From a virus, in IMG/VR virus record IMGVR_UViG_3300032217_000206, positions 1 to 39,996 of that record: DNA of 39,996 nt; one strand, written 5' to 3'. The notes under the pieces were generated by a model. That model saw nothing but the letters and a program-made list of their open reading frames with translations. It was not told the DNA's origin and searched no databases. Position 1 is the first letter of the stretch; each line of letters opens with the position of its first letter. The position numbers were made by a program, and so were the translations under genes. Positions 8,472 through 14,379 of the stretch are shown here, one piece after another.

Positions 8472-10064
8472 TTATATCCTTTGGACTTTACCTTCGGGCA
8501 TTTCAATGCGCCTAAAACTAAAGTTGTTTGCCCTACTTACTACAGATTCACCGTGGCCTTGAATCAAAGCCAAAATTCCAATACGAGCAGAATCAATATG
8601 GTCGTCTGGATCAGAAAATTTCCCTGCATCATCAATAGCATAATTCCTAGCTTCATCAAGAAATGCCTTACATGATTCATTAATCATAAAAGTTTTACGT
8701 TCCATGCCCATTCGCATTATATTGATTCCGTAAGCTTTGTGGTTAGTTACTTTACCTTGATCGTTTGGCGGGTTCAATATAGCACCCGCAATACAGTTTA
8801 ATCCATAAGAATCTTCAAATACTTCCCTTACTGACTGTTCGGTGAGCGTGTATCGACCCGCCAATCCCGCATCGTGAGGCAAAGCAATAGGGACATCCCT
8901 AGATTCTCTGTCTAACAAATAATGAACGTATTCATCTGGAGTTTCACCGCTAGGAATTGTAATTTGTTTATGCAAATAAATTATATCTTCTACGGCATTT
9001 CTGAAAAAGAAACTAATGACCGTTGGGTCATTTTTAATTCCCAAGTCAAAACTAATTAACCGTTCTAGTTTTTCATTGTTTTTTAGGTCAATATCTTCAG
9101 TCTTATAAGTAGGCCATTCAAGCAATGGAAACACCACGCCTTTGCCAACCAAAGGAATACCATTCATACGGCATTCTCTTTCCCAAGGCATAAAGTCTCG
9201 GCTTAATTGTTCTCGTTCTTTCTTAGAGAAAAATGCCTCACCCCATTCATTTACATAGGGGATATCGTCCCATGTAACTCTGACATGGCAGTAACCGTCA
9301 ATGTTGTCCCAGAACTTTCGGACAAGTCCTGACATACCTTTAAGCGGAGTAAACGAGCAGATAACTTGCCCGTTTCTGGACGCTGTACGAACAACAAGTT
9401 CTGAGAAAGTCTCATCTGGTGGCTGCTCATCAAGAACCACGAGGTCCAACTCAAAACCTTGGAGGTGTCTAACTTGTTGGGTGTAGTTGGAAAAATAGAG
9501 CTTAGACTTTCCTCCACATTCATGCCAGACTTCAATGGCAAGGACGTTTGCTCCATCTGTTCGGATTGATTTTTCATCAATGCATTCCCTTGGAATAGAG
9601 CCAGTACCCAACTTATAGATTTGCTTAATATCATCACATCCCAACAATTTGGATTGCAAAGTCTTGGCAACCTGTTCCCATGATTCACCAGAACACATGG
9701 CAATAATAGGTTTGTCCCACCTACTGCCTTTCCAATTCTTAGGATATCTGCCCGTCAAGTGATAAGCGGTTTCATAGGTAGAAGCAATTGTCTTGCCAGC
9801 TCGGTTGGCAGCAATCATTCCTCTACGGGAATACTGTGCGCCCAAATCAAAGAATTTTTGTTGATATTTAAATGGCTTAAACCATTTCAAGGAATTAAAT
9901 TGCATCTCATGGGCAATCTTGTCCCTTGCAACTTTCATTGCTTTTAGTTGTTCAGCATTTAAAGTTTTAACATAATCTTTTCCACCCGCCAACTTTACCA
10001 AGTGCTTAATTGCCCTGTCTTTGTATATGGGCTGAATATAGTCACTGGCTTCACTTTTTGCCAT
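8472..10064 (-). CDS. terL: terminase large subunit
   Basis: A 530-residue packaging motor. Walker A is AANRAGKT at residues 85-92, Walker B is LDLVVLDE at 206-213, with catalytic Glu. The C-terminal RNase H-like nuclease begins at SFDLGIKNDP (338-347, first acidic residue D340) and includes HDAGLAG and a late acidic DDHIDSA motif. The segment TGRYPKNWKG after Walker A resembles terminases of phages such as BcepC6B. It translocates DNA into the prohead through the portal and cuts concatemers. Its ATG lies inside the end of the preceding gene (14-nt overlap), which suggests translational coupling. Confidence 0.93.
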   Translation of the reverse strand: MAKSEASDYIQPIYKDRAIKHLVKLAGGKDYVKTLNAEQLKAMKVARDKIAHEMQFNSLKWFKPFKYQQKFFDLGAQYSRRGMIAANRAGKTIASTYETAYHLTGRYPKNWKGSRWDKPIIAMCSGESWEQVAKTLQSKLLGCDDIKQIYKLGTGSIPRECIDEKSIRTDGANVLAIEVWHECGGKSKLYFSNYTQQVRHLQGFELDLVVLDEQPPDETFSELVVRTASRNGQVICSFTPLKGMSGLVRKFWDNIDGYCHVRVTWDDIPYVNEWGEAFFSKKEREQLSRDFMPWERECRMNGIPLVGKGVVFPLLEWPTYKTEDIDLKNNEKLERLISFDLGIKNDPTVISFFFRNAVEDIIYLHKQITIPSGETPDEYVHYLLDRESRDVPIALPHDAGLAGRYTLTEQSVREVFEDSYGLNCIAGAILNPPNDQGKVTNHKAYGINIMRMGMERKTFMINESCKAFLDEARNYAIDDAGKFSDPDDHIDSARIGILALIQGHGESVVSRANNFSFRRIEMPEGKVQRI

Positions 10065-10239
10065 AGCTGTCTCGTATGGTTAACAAGATGGTAGCGGCAT
10101 AAGCAAGATAGTAAACCTCATCTGGCTCAAGTTTCTGTGATCCTTGTAGGTCTTTCTGCAACCACTCCAATGTTTTACGGGCACAAACTTCAGCTTGAGA
10201 TGACAGTTTACTTTGAAAGATTGTTGATGGATCTTCCAT
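10051..10239 (-). CDS. small hypothetical protein overlapping terL
   Basis: A 62-residue helical protein. A GTG at 10248 would add three residues, but the ATG at 10239 overlaps the upstream stop as TAATG, which favours reinitiation. The 3' end overlaps the terminase start by 14 nt. The sequence is charged, with one Cys, a Trp and no membrane segment. Family not recognised; it may help packaging because of its position. Confidence 0.65.
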   Translation of the reverse strand: MEDPSTIFQSKLSSQAEVCARKTLEWLQKDLQGSQKLEPDEVYYLAYAATILLTIRDSYGKK

Positions 10240-10880
10240 TACGCCCACGGATCAGCAATATTTTTTGCAGAAATGCTAATAATGTCTCTGTCAATTAAAG
10301 ACCAAACTCCACCGCCTTTTTCGCCAACCAAGAATGTGTATAAACCACGGCCTTTTTCAGTCAAAGTGCCATCAGCTCTACGCATTACCAATTCTGCTGT
10401 GCGGGGATCAAGCCATGTATATTTCTCAGGAGTTGTTTGACCATACTTATTAACTTTAGTGCCAACAGGAATTTGTTCCAATGGCCCCATGATTTGATAA
10501 GTAATAACCCCGTTATTGTATTTTTTAAAATTAATGTGAACCTTTTTATCCGATTGCGGATCAAGTGGGTGCGGCATATTGGTAGCACCAAAAAAATGCA
10601 CCAATGAATCTTCATCGGGCAAATCAATGTCACGCTTAGGAAGTTTTCTTACGGGGTCGCAAGGTATTTGATCCTTTTTGTCCACATAAGGGTTTTCTTC
10701 AGTTAAATATTCTGAAGGAATTTTTTTACCTTCAAGAGCATTTTTAGCAACTGCGTATTGTTCTTCTTTGTTTTTACCAAGAAGATCCAATGAAACATTT
10801 ACCTTGTCATAAACAAACTGAGCCAATTCTTTTGCTGTTGGTAAGTCTACCTTGAGCGATTCAATATCATACGTTGCCAT
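10239..10880 (-). CDS. hypothetical protein of the packaging cluster
   Basis: A 213-residue soluble protein. The N-terminal 60 residues are helical, the middle is Pro/Asp-rich (LPKRDIDLPDEDS), and the C-terminal half is beta-rich with Gly (GRGLYTFLVGEKGGGVW). No catalytic motif is recognised. The gene follows three small genes and overlaps the next gene by one base, so it belongs to the same transcript as terminase. Its function is unknown; a virion or packaging accessory role is inferred from context. Confidence 0.75.
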   Translation of the reverse strand: MATYDIESLKVDLPTAKELAQFVYDKVNVSLDLLGKNKEEQYAVAKNALEGKKIPSEYLTEENPYVDKKDQIPCDPVRKLPKRDIDLPDEDSLVHFFGATNMPHPLDPQSDKKVHINFKKYNNGVITYQIMGPLEQIPVGTKVNKYGQTTPEKYTWLDPRTAELVMRRADGTLTEKGRGLYTFLVGEKGGGVWSLIDRDIISISAKNIADPWA

Positions 10881-10888
10881 GTTATTCC

Positions 10889-11119
10889 TTAAATGGGGAT
10901 GTCTTTACTGCGGTTGCTAGGTTTGGTGAAACTTCCACCTTTTGTGTTGTTGGTGTGCTGTGAGGAAATGGTATTTACTTTATACGCATTGTTAACAGCG
11001 CCAGCCACTACTGCCCTACGGTCATCTTCAGAAGAGCGTGAGGATAGTTTATCATTGATGCCTTTAGAGACACCCTTACGCATTTGTGCGCCACCATTAA
11101 TTACTTTACCGTAGGACAT
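10889..11119 (-). CDS. small hypothetical basic protein
   Basis: A 76-residue hydrophilic protein rich in Ser, Asn, Lys, Arg and Gly, with little predicted order and no Cys. It is flanked by two other small genes with gaps of less than 10 nt, in the same direction, so the reading is supported by operon packing. No family recognised. Confidence 0.6.
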   Translation of the reverse strand: MSYGKVINGGAQMRKGVSKGINDKLSSRSSEDDRRAVVAGAVNNAYKVNTISSQHTNNTKGGSFTKPSNRSKDIPI

Positions 11120-11126
11120 ATTAATC

Positions 11127-11423
11127 TCACTTTAAATAGTTGGTGCGGTCTGAATTCATGTAACCAGTATTATGGGCTTTGCCATCATAGTCGCAATTAG
11201 TTTTGACCATAACTTTTTGACCACGGCCTGAAGTAACAGAGCCACCAGTAGAAGAAGCGCCTTGATTGCCAGATGGTTGCTTAACGCCACCGCTGCCGCT
11301 TGTAACGGCTGTTACACCCAAGGGGCCAGCCATGCCTGGTACGTTTTTAGATTGATTGCCTTTGCGATTAGGAGCTTGGGCCATCAGTGTTGGGGCATTG
11401 TTGCCAGATGTGTATCCACTCAT
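11127..11423 (-). CDS. small Gly/Ser/Asn-rich hypothetical protein
   Basis: A 98-residue low-complexity protein (Gly, Ser, Asn, Gln, Thr), probably disordered up to residue 70. A more ordered C-terminus (VMVKTNCDYDGKAHNTGYMN) has one Cys. Its ATG overlaps the stop of the preceding 48-residue gene (ATGA at 11420-11423). It could be a minor virion component, but nothing in the sequence proves that. Confidence 0.6.
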   Translation of the reverse strand: MSGYTSGNNAPTLMAQAPNRKGNQSKNVPGMAGPLGVTAVTSGSGGVKQPSGNQGASSTGGSVTSGRGQKVMVKTNCDYDGKAHNTGYMNSDRTNYLK

Positions 11424-11566
11424 TTTGAACCTTTACGTTTGTGTTCGGCATCCCGTTTCATTTGATACGCTATTGCCACGGCCTGTTTCTGAGGCTTACC
11501 CGCCTTCATTTCAGTTTTGACATTAGAGGAAAAAGCTTTGGGACTTTTTGACTTTTTCAATGGCAT
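11420..11566 (-). CDS. small conserved phage/bacterial protein, 48 residues
   Basis: Encodes a short basic protein starting MPLKKSKSPKAFSSN and carrying the core KTEMKAGKPQKQAVAIAY, a pattern I know from many short proteins annotated as hypothetical in phages and proteobacteria. Function is unknown. The gene is below usual length cut-offs, but it is packed between neighbours, with a 4-bp overlap with the next gene and a 3-nt gap to the previous one, which supports it. Confidence 0.75.
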   Translation of the reverse strand: MPLKKSKSPKAFSSNVKTEMKAGKPQKQAVAIAYQMKRDAEHKRKGSK

Positions 11567-11569
11567 ATA

Positions 11570-12100
11570 TTACACCTTTCTCAGTGAATCAATAAATTCA
11601 TTTAATGCTTCTTCAGCATCCCCTTCATCTTCCCTATTTATGTTTTGAACGTGTTCAATAGATATTATAGGCGCACGAGAAGACTCATAAGAAGCAATTT
11701 TTTCAGCTATTTTAGCTCGTTCTTTAATATCTAATCCGCTTTCAGGTTGCATCGCCATAATTAATGTTTCCATAGCCGTGGTTAATTCACCCATGCCTTT
11801 ATTAATGGATTGTTCATTCATTGAATTAAATAAAGCACCATACTCGGTAACTTTGTTAACAATGGATTTAGGACGACCCCCTACATTAGGTTTGGGGTTT
11901 TGTGATCTGGGGTGGAATGCGTCAGCGTCAAAGTCATCAACGACCTCATTAATTTTGATGGCATTCTTAGGATCAATTTTACCTGTGGCAAGTTTCATGG
12001 CTTTTTTCTCAGCCCTTTTAGCTTTTGCATAATCCCGTGCTTTCTGCCTGATAGCTTCAGAGCTAACCATTGAACCTTCGGGTCTTATTTCTTTAAACAT
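11570..12100 (-). CDS. putative small terminase subunit
   Basis: A 176-residue protein upstream of the terminase in the packaging cluster. The N-terminus is basic and helical, the motif VGGRPKSI is of the kind seen in DNA-binding proteins of this class, the middle is helical (GMGELTTAMETLIMAM), and the end KERAKIAEKIASYESSRAPIISIEHVQNI resembles the C-terminal segment of some small terminases. It overlaps the 3' end of the preceding gene by 16 nt. A second ATG at 12070 has a better ribosome site (GAAGG) and could be the true start. Assignment rests on position and weak resemblance. Confidence 0.45.
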   Translation of the reverse strand: MFKEIRPEGSMVSSEAIRQKARDYAKAKRAEKKAMKLATGKIDPKNAIKINEVVDDFDADAFHPRSQNPKPNVGGRPKSIVNKVTEYGALFNSMNEQSINKGMGELTTAMETLIMAMQPESGLDIKERAKIAEKIASYESSRAPIISIEHVQNINREDEGDAEEALNEFIDSLRKV

Positions 12101-12588
12101 TCCATACCTTTTTCAGTTCTTATCCAAGCATACGATCCATTAACAATGAACCCACGTTTCTGGTGGATTCTCATAAAACCATTATGCTCGGCACGAATGG
12201 AGGTGGAACATACCACTGGTATATGCCAAGTATGTGCCCACAGTATATGTTGGTCAATCATCTCATTAATCAGCTTTATCCGCAAGCGTGGACTCAATGT
12301 CAGGTCAACATGGTGGAATTTAGCGTTGCTTATTTCTTCATTGGCATAGGTGGTATATCCACCACGATCAAACCAACAGTAGCCTAGCAGCGCATCATCC
12401 TTACGGCACACGGCAATAAACTCACGGCTCTTGTCAAACAGTTGAGTGGTTGTGGCGATGGTGACATTCTTGCGGAACACGGCTTTGTCCCTGGTCAATA
12501 TGCCATCAGCTTCAGTACCAAAGACTGAGTCTGCCATGTCCACAATATCTTCCACATCATGCAGTGGGTGTGCTAATGTCCATTCCAT
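12085..12588 (-). CDS. GNAT-like acyltransferase fold protein
   Basis: A 167-residue protein, first gene of the late block. The order of elements fits a GNAT domain: helical start, central strand pair (FIAVCRKDDALLGYCWFD), a strand with HHVDLTLSP, a helix, then VVCSTSIRAEHNGFMRIHQK and GFIVNGSYAWIR, which correspond to the last strands and the Asn-containing turn. The classical Q/RxxGxG/A acetyl-CoA loop is not clear, so catalytic activity is uncertain. GNAT-like genes of unknown role sit beside terminase genes in several podoviruses. Ribosome site AGGAATAGC precedes the ATG. Confidence 0.6.
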   Translation of the reverse strand: MEWTLAHPLHDVEDIVDMADSVFGTEADGILTRDKAVFRKNVTIATTTQLFDKSREFIAVCRKDDALLGYCWFDRGGYTTYANEEISNAKFHHVDLTLSPRLRIKLINEMIDQHILWAHTWHIPVVCSTSIRAEHNGFMRIHQKRGFIVNGSYAWIRTEKGMECLKK

Positions 12589-12608
12589 GCTATTCCTATG
12601 CTATTAAG

Positions 12609-12704
12609 TTGTTGGAACTCAATTTGGTCTTTGGCAAGGCAAGATGGAAAGCTCGAAAAAATCTTGCATCGACATCCTTGAAAGCGAGCTTAACATTCCA
12701 ACAA
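12609..12704 (-). ncRNA. structured 5' leader of the late operon
   Basis: Read on the minus strand, the 96-nt segment starts with TTGTTGGAA and ends with its exact complement TTCCAACAA (outer stem, 9 bp). Inside lie AAGCTCG and CGAGCTT (12685-12691 and 12649-12655, 7 bp), giving nested long-range stems. The predicted start of transcription from the TATAAT at 12709-12714 falls at the 5' edge of the outer stem. The late start codon is 20 nt beyond it. This is a candidate regulatory leader (antitermination, stability or translation control); no known RNA family is recognised. Confidence 0.5.
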
Positions 12705-12708
12705 AATA

Positions 12709-12737
12709 ATTATATACACCCAGAAAAGTTTTGAGTA
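12709..12737 (-). promoter_or_regulatory. candidate late promoter, perfect TATAAT
   Basis: On the minus strand TACTCA (12732-12737) is followed after 17 nt by a perfect -10 box TATAAT (12709-12714). The -35 matches consensus at only three positions, so an activator may be needed, as expected for late genes. Transcription would start about 12702 and enter the structured leader, then the late gene block beginning at 12588. Confidence 0.5.
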
Positions 12738-12797
12738 AAAATTTTTATACAGGGATACTTATACATAAATATCCACAGCAATTACACATCTTATTGT

Positions 12798-12826
12798 CTG
12801 TCAATAAGTAAAAACCCTAATAGAAT
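12798..12826 (+). promoter_or_regulatory. candidate plus-strand sigma-70 promoter with operator half-site
   Basis: CTGTCA (12798-12803), 17-nt spacer, TAGAAT (12821-12826). The spacer carries AAACCCTAATAG, a half of the palindrome family seen in other early gaps. Transcription would enter 12833-12970, which has several short stems but no open frame with a ribosome site, so it may make a non-coding RNA or a long leader. Confidence 0.35.
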
Positions 12827-13127
12827 AGATACGGGGCCATCATCCAGCCCTTGGGAAGGCAGAGTAGCTTACCAACCCAGATAAACGTACCGAGTCCATT
12901 GGTCTCTCTAGTAGGCAACGAACGGGAACATACAAGTGGAGCCTAACAAGGTCAGGTTAGATAAACAAGGTGCTACTTTCTTTACGAAGAAAAAACAGTG
13001 GATGCCATAGTTCGTCCACAGTTCTTCACACAACCACCATCTCCCATCCTAGCAATCACCAATCAGTCTATGTTGTTTTGTTACAACAGGAAAAAGTTTA
13101 TGGAAAATTTTGGGAATGGGTGAGTGG

Positions 13128-13180
13128 GCCTCCCTCTTTCCAATCCTTTCCAGTCCTACCCCCCTCCCCTTATTCACTGG
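13128..13180. other. pyrimidine-rich tract
   Basis: About 50 bases on the plus strand are almost all C and T, including a run of six C followed by TCCCC. It lies just upstream of the iteron array and stands out from the AT-rich surroundings. Strand-asymmetric tracts next to iterons occur at several replication origins, where they aid strand opening or priming; here the role is inferred. Confidence 0.45.
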
Positions 13181-13215
13181 CGCACGGCAAAGATGGTAGG
13201 GGGTGGAAGTGTTGC

Positions 13216-13301
13216 GTGACTGCAACGTTTACATTGTGACTAAAGGGGCTAGATTGTGACTGATATAGGGGCCCACTGACTAATCCGTTTAAATACTGAC
13301 T
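13216..13301 (+). repeat. iteron-like array, five copies at exact 20-bp spacing
   Basis: The hexamer GTGACT occurs at 13216, 13236 and 13256, and CTGACT at 13276 and 13296. All five starts are exactly 20 bp apart. The second and third copies are preceded by ATT, and the base after the hexamer alternates G and A. The sequence between is not conserved, so this is a set of short protein-binding sites about two helical turns apart, all on the same face of the DNA. Such arrays bind replication initiators or multimeric regulators. It is not a CRISPR: units are too short and spacers too small. Confidence 0.75.
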
Positions 13302-13489
13302 GACCAACCCACCGAATGGCCTTGCAAGCCTGATAAACATTAGACAATTACAATAATGTAATGTTGTTAACTAATGTGTAATGTGGCCAAAACTGGCATG
13401 TTTTATGCCTAGATTGATTGTTTAACTTGAATATACGTCAATCCAAGTTGTTAGCATTGACTAACGCTAATATGAATACTCTAGTTCTA

Positions 13490-13513
13490 AGGGTAAACCC
13501 TATTAGGGATTTG
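13490..13513. promoter_or_regulatory. operator-like palindrome upstream of block A
   Basis: Two overlapping palindromes share bases: AGGGTAAACCCT (13490-13501) and AAACCCTATTAGGGATT (13496-13512, one mismatch). They belong to the same family as sites at 15281-15341, 16871, 18265 and 18888. A TATAAA lies shortly downstream (13523-13528). The block A start codon is 115 bp further on. Confidence 0.6.
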
Positions 13514-13574
13514 GAGGGGCTATATAAATCAACAACTTACGAGAGCTGGCACGATTCTATTATGCTATATATGT

Positions 13575-13596
13575 GAGAGCATCAAAAAAAGCTCTC
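13575..13596 (+). other. hairpin in the leader of block A
   Basis: GAGAGC and GCTCTC form a 6-bp stem with a 10-nt A-rich loop, 31 nt before the ATG at 13628. No T tract follows, so it is not a terminator. It could stabilise the mRNA 5' end. The next 15 bases (TTTTAATAGGTGTTA, 13609-13623) recur exactly before the gene at 14380. Confidence 0.5.
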
Positions 13597-13627
13597 AATT
13601 CAATCAACTTTTAATAGGTGTTACATC

Positions 13628-13972
13628 ATGTCAAATTCTCACGTTAATTCTTTAATCGCTGCAGCTATCGCACCATTTGCACCCGCTGCCACAGATCCGA
13701 CAATGCAAGCCCTGGTGGATCAATATGGCGCATTAGATGCACAGATCAAGGGCTTACAAGGCACCTTAGAGATGCTAAAAAGTGCAATTAAGGCACAGGG
13801 TGCAGGAAAGCACGAAGGCTTGTCTTATCGGGCCACAGTGTACGAAAGCGCAGGGCGCACAATAACCGATTGGAAAGCTGTGGCAGAGCATTTCAATCCC
13901 TCATATCAGTTAATCACAGCGCACACAAACACAAGCGCTGCAACATTGACTATTAAGCCTTCAAAGATTTAA
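13628..13972 (+). CDS. conserved phage hypothetical protein with coiled-coil N-half
   Basis: A 114-residue protein. Residues about 25-60 form a short coiled coil (LDAQIKGLQGTLEMLKSAIKA). The C-terminal half, with GKHEGLSYRATVYES, TDWKAVAEHFNPSY and ITAHTNTSAATLTIK, follows a pattern I know from many phage early proteins of unknown role. It is the first gene of block A, with AGGTG as ribosome site. The repeated 15-base leader suggests shared translational control with the gene at 14380. Confidence 0.7.
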   Translation: MSNSHVNSLIAAAIAPFAPAATDPTMQALVDQYGALDAQIKGLQGTLEMLKSAIKAQGAGKHEGLSYRATVYESAGRTITDWKAVAEHFNPSYQLITAHTNTSAATLTIKPSKI

Positions 13973-13982
13973 GGTGCCCACA

Positions 13983-14066
13983 ATGGATAAAGACACAATT
14001 TTGGACATTCTGGCAGCTGTGGCAATCGGCCTAATGCTTGCATTCTTTTTTACATATAGGGGTTAA
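13983..14066 (+). CDS. 27-residue single-pass membrane protein
   Basis: An ATG with AAGGTG ten bases upstream opens a frame of 27 codons (MDKDTILDILAAVAIG and a following hydrophobic run to Phe-Phe). It has one transmembrane helix with an acidic N-terminus and an Arg at the C-terminus. It fills the gap between two genes and ends two bases before the next ATG, so coupling is likely. The function is unknown; very short early membrane proteins in phages often act on the host envelope or host enzymes. Confidence 0.6.
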   Translation: MDKDTILDILAAVAIGLMLAFFFTYRG

Positions 14067-14068
14067 AA

Positions 14069-14299
14069 ATGGCATATACATTAAAACGATCAATTCAAGG
14101 CTTATCCGATGATGATATCTGCAGAATATATGACAATAACTTAAATATGACATTGAAAGAATTGTCTAATTTAACTGGATATGCTGTGCCATATCTTAAA
14201 AAGATATTGATGCAGGAAAAACCTACACCCAATGCTCTGGATATTGCATTTGATCACCCAATGCAAGCACTAGACAAGCTCACTATTCGCACACAGTAA
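14069..14299 (+). CDS. small protein with helix-turn-helix-like segment
   Basis: A 76-residue protein. The segment MTLKELSNLTGYAVPYLKKI has the spacing of a helix-turn-helix (MTLKELSNLTG then recognition-like helix VPYLKKILM). The rest is short, so it may be a DNA-binding adaptor or regulator and a candidate to bind one of the operator families nearby. Assignment as HTH is by eye only. Ribosome site GGGG lies 7 bases upstream. Confidence 0.6.
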   Translation: MAYTLKRSIQGLSDDDICRIYDNNLNMTLKELSNLTGYAVPYLKKILMQEKPTPNALDIAFDHPMQALDKLTIRTQ

Positions 14300-14310
14300 A
14301 ACTTAGCCTG

Positions 14311-14353
14311 TAGACACTAGATATCTGGTGTCTATGGGGTGCGCTTTGCACCC
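14311..14353 (+). promoter_or_regulatory. two consecutive hairpins before the GP88 gene
   Basis: First hairpin: TAGACAC (14311-14317) with GTGTCTA (14328-14334); the loop itself can pair almost fully (AGATATCT). Second: GGGTGC (14337-14342) with GCACCC (14348-14353), 5-nt loop, then AAAATCAATTTTT. The pair sits between two plus-strand genes and just before a ribosome site in the repeated 15-base leader (14363-14377). It could be an attenuator, a weak terminator or an RNA processing site. Confidence 0.5.
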
Positions 14354-14379
14354 AAAATCAATTTTTAATAGGTGTTAAT

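Larger units (their letters stand above)
12589..13627. other. 1.04-kb divergent control region, no convincing gene
   Basis: The longest non-coding stretch in the genome, between the late minus-strand block and plus-strand block A. From left to right it contains a late promoter with structured leader, a possible plus-strand RNA start, a small TTTCTT/AAGAAA hairpin (12977-12992), a TGTTGT/ACAACA hairpin (13071-13088), a pyrimidine tract, a 20-bp iteron array, AT-rich DNA with inverted repeats (AACTTG/CAAGTT 13424-13449; GTTAG/CTAAC 13450-13465), a GGGTAAACCC-type palindrome and a hairpin before the first block A gene. This density of elements suggests the replication origin and main switch region. 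Confidence 0.7.

Noticed and set aside
12831-12975. tRNA gene in the control region
   Set aside because: No TTCRANNC loop, no acceptor stem of seven pairs and no CCA-like end were found; no tRNA was seen elsewhere either.
12970-13239. 89-codon plus-strand frame in the control region
   Set aside because: It has no ribosome site, a composition unlike the other genes, and overlaps the hairpin, pyrimidine tract and the first two iterons.
13216-13301. CRISPR array
   Set aside because: Units of 6 bp with 14-bp spacing are far too short; no cas genes; the pattern is that of protein-binding iterons.
13547-13566. sigma-54 promoter (TGGCACG)
   Set aside because: The second element TTGC is missing at the required distance, and no phage activator of this class is present.
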